The notes below the pieces were generated by a model. That model was given only the letters and a program-made list of their open reading frames with translations. It did no database searches and had not been told where the DNA came from. The translations under genes and the position numbers were made by a program. Shown here piece by piece: positions 60,601-64,000 of a DNA stretch of 64,000 nt. This stretch comes from Paenibacillus spiritus (GTDB taxonomy: Bacteria > Bacillota > Bacilli > Paenibacillales > Paenibacillaceae), in NCBI RefSeq assembly GCF_008710135.1, contig NZ_VYKK01000022.1, positions 1 to 64,000 on the forward strand, read 5' to 3'. How positions within the stretch are numbered: position 1 is the first letter of the stretch; every line of letters starts with the position of its first letter.

Positions 60601-63600
60601 CCGTATACACAATCGTATCGCCGACGGTGGCGACTGCGGCGCTGGCGCTTTTGACCAGTCCGATCTGCGGTTCAATAATCGGGGTTGCGGTGACGTTGGA
60701 GGCCGAAGAACTGGAGAAGACCCCGGAAGTGAAACTGACCGAGGACTGGTTGCTGATGAGCGTAGGATTAGGCATATGGACTCTCACCTCGAAGGATACG
60801 GCGACTGCTCCGCCCGGAGCGAGACTGCCGATCAGAATGCCGGAGGCTGGAACAGCGTTCGGAAGAGAAGCCCCGTTCACCGTTACCGTACCGGGAAGGA
60901 ATGTGACATTCGGGGGCAGCGGATCGCTGTAGACCAACTGGCCTGCCGCTGCGTCTCCCGTATTCGTGATCACGCTGGTTATTGTCAGAACGTCGCCCGT
61001 TACAGCCGCTGAAGCGCTGATGCTGTTGACAACCGATACTTGGGGAGAAGAGACCGGAACCGACAGCGTGTTGGACGCCGCGGTTCCGCCGAGCCGCCGG
61101 CCGTCCGGAAGAAGGAAGGTGTAGGCGGCGCTCGCCTGATTGACGAGCCGCTGCGACGGAGGCACCGCGTTCACCGTCACCAGGAAGCTCACCGCTGTAC
61201 TGTCGCCCGGGGCGAGCGGTCCCACCGGAATACCGGAGGCGGGATCGTACCCGGGGAGCGGAACGCTGCCGATCTGGACGCTGTTGGGAATAAACGCCGC
61301 CTCGGGCGGCAGCAGGTCGGTCAGGGTCGCGGAGGCGGAGATATTGCCGGTGTTGCTGACCCGGATCTGATAGCTCAGCGTGCTGCCGGCGGCCACCGGG
61401 GAGGTCCCCGCGCTCTTCAGCAGATTCAGGACCGGCTGATAGACCGGAGTCTCCGCCAGGGGAGAGACGGCCGAGCCGGAGAAGCTTCCCGAGGTAAAAG
61501 CTGCGCTTGCGCGGTTGCCCAGCACGGCGGGACTTGGCAAGGACGAGACGTTCACGGTAAAAGCAACGGCGGCCGAGGCCCCGGCCGCCAGATTCGGCAG
61601 CCGGATGCCGGCGGCCGGACTGGCGCCGGGTACCGGCGTGCCGTTCACCAGTACGCTGCCGGCCACGAAGGTCGTTCCAGCAGGGAGCGTGTCGGACAGA
61701 ATGATGTTCTCCAGAAGCGCTGCGCCGGAGTTGGCGGCGGTGAGCGTATACGTCAGATTCTCGCCGACGGCGACGGCAGCCGTTCCCGCTGTTTTGGTCA
61801 GCGTCAGATTGGGTGCAGACACCGGCGTGGATATCGTGTTCGTAAGTGCAGAGCCTGTGAACGGCCCGCTCCCGCCCGGAAGCTGATACCGGTAAGCGGC
61901 CGTGCCCTGGTTCAACAAAACGGCCGGAGACGGCAGGCTGTTGACGGATACGGTGAAAGCGACCTCCGTGTCTGCGCCCGGCGCAACGGTTCCAAGCTCA
62001 ATGCCGCCAAGCGGGGAAGCGGCAGGGCGGGCCACTCCGCCTACAGTTACACTGCCCGGGACGAAGGTGGTGCCGGAAGGCGGCGTATCGCTGAAGGTGA
62101 CCTCTGCGCCCAGATTGCCGGTGTTGGCGATTCGGATTCTATAGACCAGCATCCCTCCCACCAGCGCGGAGGCGGCTGATGCGCTCTTGACGGCGGTGAT
62201 GACCGGCAGATAGACTGCCGTCGTTACGGTGTTCGACTGAGCAATGCCGCTGAATGCGCCCGAATTGTAGGCGGCCGAGGCCCGGTTGTTCAATGAGCCG
62301 GACGAAGGGACGGCGGCGACAGAGACGCGAAAGACCGCGGCAGCCGAGGCGCCCGGCGCAAGGGTGCCGATCGGAATGCCGGTAGCCGGATCGGCTGCCG
62401 GAAGCGGCGTACCGGACAGGGATACGCTTCCGGCGACGAAGGTGCTGCCGGCGGGAAGCGCGTCGGTCAGTGTCACCGCCGTGAGCGGCGAAGCGCCGTT
62501 GTTGGCGACAACGGCGGTATAAGTCAGCGTCTGGCCGACGGCGGCCTCCGACTGGCTGACGCTTTTGACTACAGAGACATTGGGAACCGAGACGGGGAGG
62601 GTCAGCGAATTGGAAGCGGCGTTTCCCGAAAGGGTCCTTCCGTCCGGCACTTGATAGGTGTAAGCGGCAGTTGCCTGGTCGGTCAGCGCGGGCGGGGAAG
62701 GAAGGCTGCTGACGAGAACAGAGAATCTGGCGGTTACCGTCTGTCCGGACGCAACGGTTCCGATAGCGATGCCTGCGGCCGGTTTCCCGGCCACCGGCGT
62801 ACCGGAGACGGTGAAGCTTCCGGGAACATAGGTGCTCCCCGAAGGGATGTTGTCGGTCAGCGTGACCGAAGCGCCGATATTCCCGCTGTTGGAGACCGAG
62901 AGCGTATAGGTTAAGGTATCGCCGACCACGGCGGCGGTCTGGCTGGCGCTCTTGGATATGGCAAGAACCGGGGAATACACGGGAAGAGTGACGGTATTGG
63001 AGGGGACGACGCCGGTAAGAACAGGACCTCCGCTGACGCTCTGGAAGGTAAAGGCGGCGCTGGCCGTGTTGGCGACCTGCTGCGGGCTCGGGAGCGATGA
63101 CACTCTGGCCTGATAGACCACGGTGACGGAGGTTCCGAAGTTGACGGTTCCCAGCGGGACGCCGGCGACGATGTCAAATCCGGGGCGGGAGACGCCGGCG
63201 ACGCTTACGCTGCCACCTACAAAGACCAGTCCGGCCGGAAGCGCGTCGGTCAGGACGGCGCTTGTGGCGTTGGCGGTCCCGGTGTTGGCAACCGTCACCG
63301 TGTAGGTGAGAAGATCGCCGACGACCGCACCGGCAGCGCCGGCGCTTTTGGTTACCGTAATCTTGGGAGCATTGATATCGACCTGTATCGCATTGGCATT
63401 GACCACATAAGCGTCGCCCGAGGTCGTCAGCGTAAGGACTGCGGAGGCCTGGTTATTGACCAGGCGCGGAGAGATATCCACATTCGTAATATCCCAGCCC
63501 TGACGTCCGCCGGAAATGTTGCTTCCCGGGCTGCCGTTCGTCTGGTTCCGGCTGCCGAAGGTGCCCGTGGTGTCGATCAGACCGGCGTCATTATTGATCT

Positions 63601-64000
63601 GGGAAGCGAAGAAATTGTTCGCAAAATTGTTCGGTCCCGACAGCGCGGCCAGCGAAGCGGCGTTCGGACCGAACAAGGCCTGGTCGCCGGCACGGTTCGC
63701 GTCGCCCTCCTGGGCGCTGAACAGCGCCCGGCCGCCCAGCGCGCCGGAGACCGGCGTGGCAAATCCGGTGAGCGTTGTGGTCACCGGAGCGGAGGTCGAT
63801 TGAACGAGCACGGCCCCCGCCCGAAGCGACATATTCCGGAAGGGGAGCGACGGATTCTGATAAATGACGCCCAGTGTCCAGCCGGCGTGATTTGCGGTGG
63901 GATCGCCGCTGATGACAATGGTCCCGGCTACCCCGCCCGTAATATAGCGTCCTGCCCCCCCAAGCTGGATGTAGGAGGTCACGTTGGCGGACCGGACGTA
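57695..64000 (-). CDS. Giant DUF11-repeat surface protein (5' end outside window)
   Basis: The frame is open to the right edge of the window, so the true start lies beyond it; 2,101 residues are visible. The first 200 or so form a DUF3344-like domain (AGWTLGVIYQNPSLPFRNM) and a Gly/Asn-rich segment. Then come 15 DUF11 units of about 125-130 residues, each beta-rich with YTVTVANTG-like, LTDxLPAGxxFVxGSVxVxG and NQASAAYTY-like strands. They alternate between two types. The last unit stops after two-thirds ([10 protein letters not shown]). DUF11 proteins are secreted fibrous or surface proteins; function here is unknown. Confidence 0.85.
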   Translation of the reverse strand, partial: YVRSANVTSYIQLGGAGRYITGGVAGTIVISGDPTANHAGWTLGVIYQNPSLPFRNMSLRAGAVLVQSTSAPVTTTLTGFATPVSGALGGRALFSAQEGDANRAGDQALFGPNAASLAALSGPNNFANNFFASQINNDAGLIDTTGTFGSRNQTNGSPGSNISGGRQGWDITNVDISPRLVNNQASAVLTLTTSGDAYVVNANAIQVDINAPKITVTKSAGAAGAVVGDLLTYTVTVANTGTANATSAVLTDALPAGLVFVGGSVSVAGVSRPGFDIVAGVPLGTVNFGTSVTVVYQARVSSLPSPQQVANTASAAFTFQSVSGGPVLTGVVPSNTVTLPVYSPVLAISKSASQTAAVVGDTLTYTLSVSNSGNIGASVTLTDNIPSGSTYVPGSFTVSGTPVAGKPAAGIAIGTVASGQTVTARFSVLVSSLPSPPALTDQATAAYTYQVPDGRTLSGNAASNSLTLPVSVPNVSVVKSVSQSEAAVGQTLTYTAVVANNGASPLTAVTLTDALPAGSTFVAGSVSLSGTPLPAADPATGIPIGTLAPGASAAAVFRVSVAAVPSSGSLNNRASAAYNSGAFSGIAQSNTVTTAVYLPVITAVKSASAASALVGGMLVYRIRIANTGNLGAEVTFSDTPPSGTTFVPGSVTVGGVARPAASPLGGIELGTVAPGADTEVAFTVSVNSLPSPAVLLNQGTAAYRYQLPGGSGPFTGSALTNTISTPVSAPNLTLTKTAGTAAVAVGENLTYTLTAANSGAALLENIILSDTLPAGTTFVAGSVLVNGTPVPGASPAAGIRLPNLAAGASAAVAFTVNVSSLPSPAVLGNRASAAFTSGSFSGSAVSPLAETPVYQPVLNLLKSAGTSPVAAGSTLSYQIRVSNTGNISASATLTDLLPPEAAFIPNSVQIGSVPLPGYDPASGIPVGPLAPGDSTAVSFLVTVNAVPPSQRLVNQASAAYTFLLPDGRRLGGTAASNTLSVPVSSPQVSVVNSISASAAVTGDVLTITSVITNTGDAAAGQLVYSDPLPPNVTFLPGTVTVNGASLPNAVPASGILIGSLAPGGAVAVSFEVRVHMPNPTLISNQSSVSFTSGVFSSSSASNVTATPIIEPQIGLVKSASAAVATVGDTIVYTVVVANTGNLEASVTLTDPLPSGTTFSANSVIVGGLPLPGASPDSGIAVGVVPAGGAVTVTFSAVITSLPTPQFLNNQASAAYTYTTPDGRPLSGSALSNTITISVSAPNVSVTKVTGSTAATVGDVITYSVIVLNNGIAAVNNLQLTDPLAPEAAFVTGSVTVAGTPVPSANPSLGIPLSSLAPGASVTVTYNVRVNAVPSGAELLNQASVAFTSGAVSATALSARIAIPVYQPVLNVVKSAGTAQATVGDTVSYTLTVSNAGNYAASATLTDTLPAGSVFIPNSVLVNGLPLPQADPASGIAVGSIAPGSLVTVTFSVEITSLPVPQLLVNQGLASYTYTLPDGRTASGASSSNSVSLPVSSPNVSVVKTTGTSATTVGDTLIYSVIVTNNGIAAVNNLVLSDVVAAVTTFIPGSVTVAGEPRPSASPSAGIPLGSLTPGSSVTVAFSVSVTALPPDGTLTNQSSVSFTSGTLSSVTFSNTVSLPVYRPILSAAKSSSLSIATVGDTVVYTVNVANTGNYPASATLTDTIPAGAVLVPNSVLVGGIPVPGADPAAGIPLGSIAPGASLPVIFSAVIQTLPPSQQLANQAAVSLSYTLPDGRPFTASLASNTVLISVSSPNVTVVKSTAVADVVVGDTFTFGIAVTNNGIAAVDNVVLSDPIPAGTILVPGSVTVGGTARPSANPAAGISLGTLAPGATVQVAFNLNVTSLPSPAVLNNQASVSFTSGAFSGASYSNTVAVPVYQPILTLAKTASLANVTIGNTLTYSILITNGGNLSADVTLFDSIPAGATFVPNSVLLNNVPLPGVDPSGGIAVGPVAPGSPATVTLTVLAADSSPAPQQLVNQASSSYTYSPPDGRLLNGSAVSNSLAVPLSSPDVTVVKNTSVSNAVVGDIITYTIAVTNNGTAEVSNAVLIDPIPAGSQFVGGSVAVNGTPMPGESPATGVPIGTIAAGASVNVTFQVQVVAL
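57950..63360 (-). repeat. Tandem DUF11 coding repeats with two-unit period
   Basis: About 375-390 bp per unit, about 765 bp per A+B pair. A-type units end xPVSSP and carry NTGN plus LPDGR; B-type units end PVYQP and carry NNGxAAV plus SFTSGxFS. Units 9-13 are the most alike, which suggests recent expansion there. Confidence 0.75.

Noticed and set aside
57695-63982. Regular repeats as a CRISPR array
   Set aside because: The repeats are about 380 bp, coding, imperfect and continuous, with no short direct repeats separated by unique spacers.

Overview
The window is a GC-rich chromosomal segment from an endospore-forming Firmicute, most likely Paenibacillus or a close relative. The evidence is a Bacillus-type gene set (LiaFSR, an AbrB-type regulator, a T-box-controlled thrS), strong AGGAGG-type ribosome binding sites, sigma-A promoters, and the sporulation-associated trio prkA, spoVR and yhbH. 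The taxonomic call is inference from gene content. I see no rRNA, tRNA, CRISPR array, insertion sequence or prophage.

Region by region. 1-7 kb: mqnC (futalosine menaquinone pathway), a lower-GC lipoprotein, two very small proteins, an SPFH protein with a tiny ribbon-helix-helix partner, T-box/thrS, and a secreted 3D-domain protein. 7-14.4 kb: cell-envelope stress genes, namely liaF-liaS-liaR, a membrane-anchored HtrA protease behind a palindrome-rich promoter, and an OmpR-type two-component pair. 14.4-20.9 kb: housekeeping metabolism (ispH, DAHP synthase, a beta-type glutamine synthetase, serC, trmL, an AbrB-like regulator) and a possible structured RNA. 21-30 kb: a phosphodiester-glycosidase operon, a degenerate-receiver LuxR regulator, an aminotransferase, a DUF2161 protein, prkA, and a GntR-ABC operon. 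30-42 kb: an LTA-synthase-like protein, spoVR, a two-component/ABC module with a three-repeat operator, a PAS sensor kinase, DegV, and a GT39-like glycosyltransferase.

42-52.4 kb is a maltodextrin locus: maltose phosphorylase, beta-phosphoglucomutase, a LacI regulator, a GH13 maltodextrinase, and malE-malF-malG. Imported maltodextrins would be cut to maltose, phosphorolysed to glucose plus beta-glucose-1-phosphate, and isomerised to glucose-6-phosphate. LacI/cre-like operators sit before lacI, pgmB, the GH13 gene and malE. No ATPase for the importer lies here.

52.5-64 kb: a methyl-accepting chemotaxis protein, yhbH, and two minus-strand DUF11 repeat proteins. The larger one runs off the right edge and carries 15 visible repeats of about 125-130 residues in an alternating A/B pattern. 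Its last repeat is cut by a stop codon, and the missing third continues in the -1 frame as the start of the next gene. This split repeat is the most unusual structure in the window.
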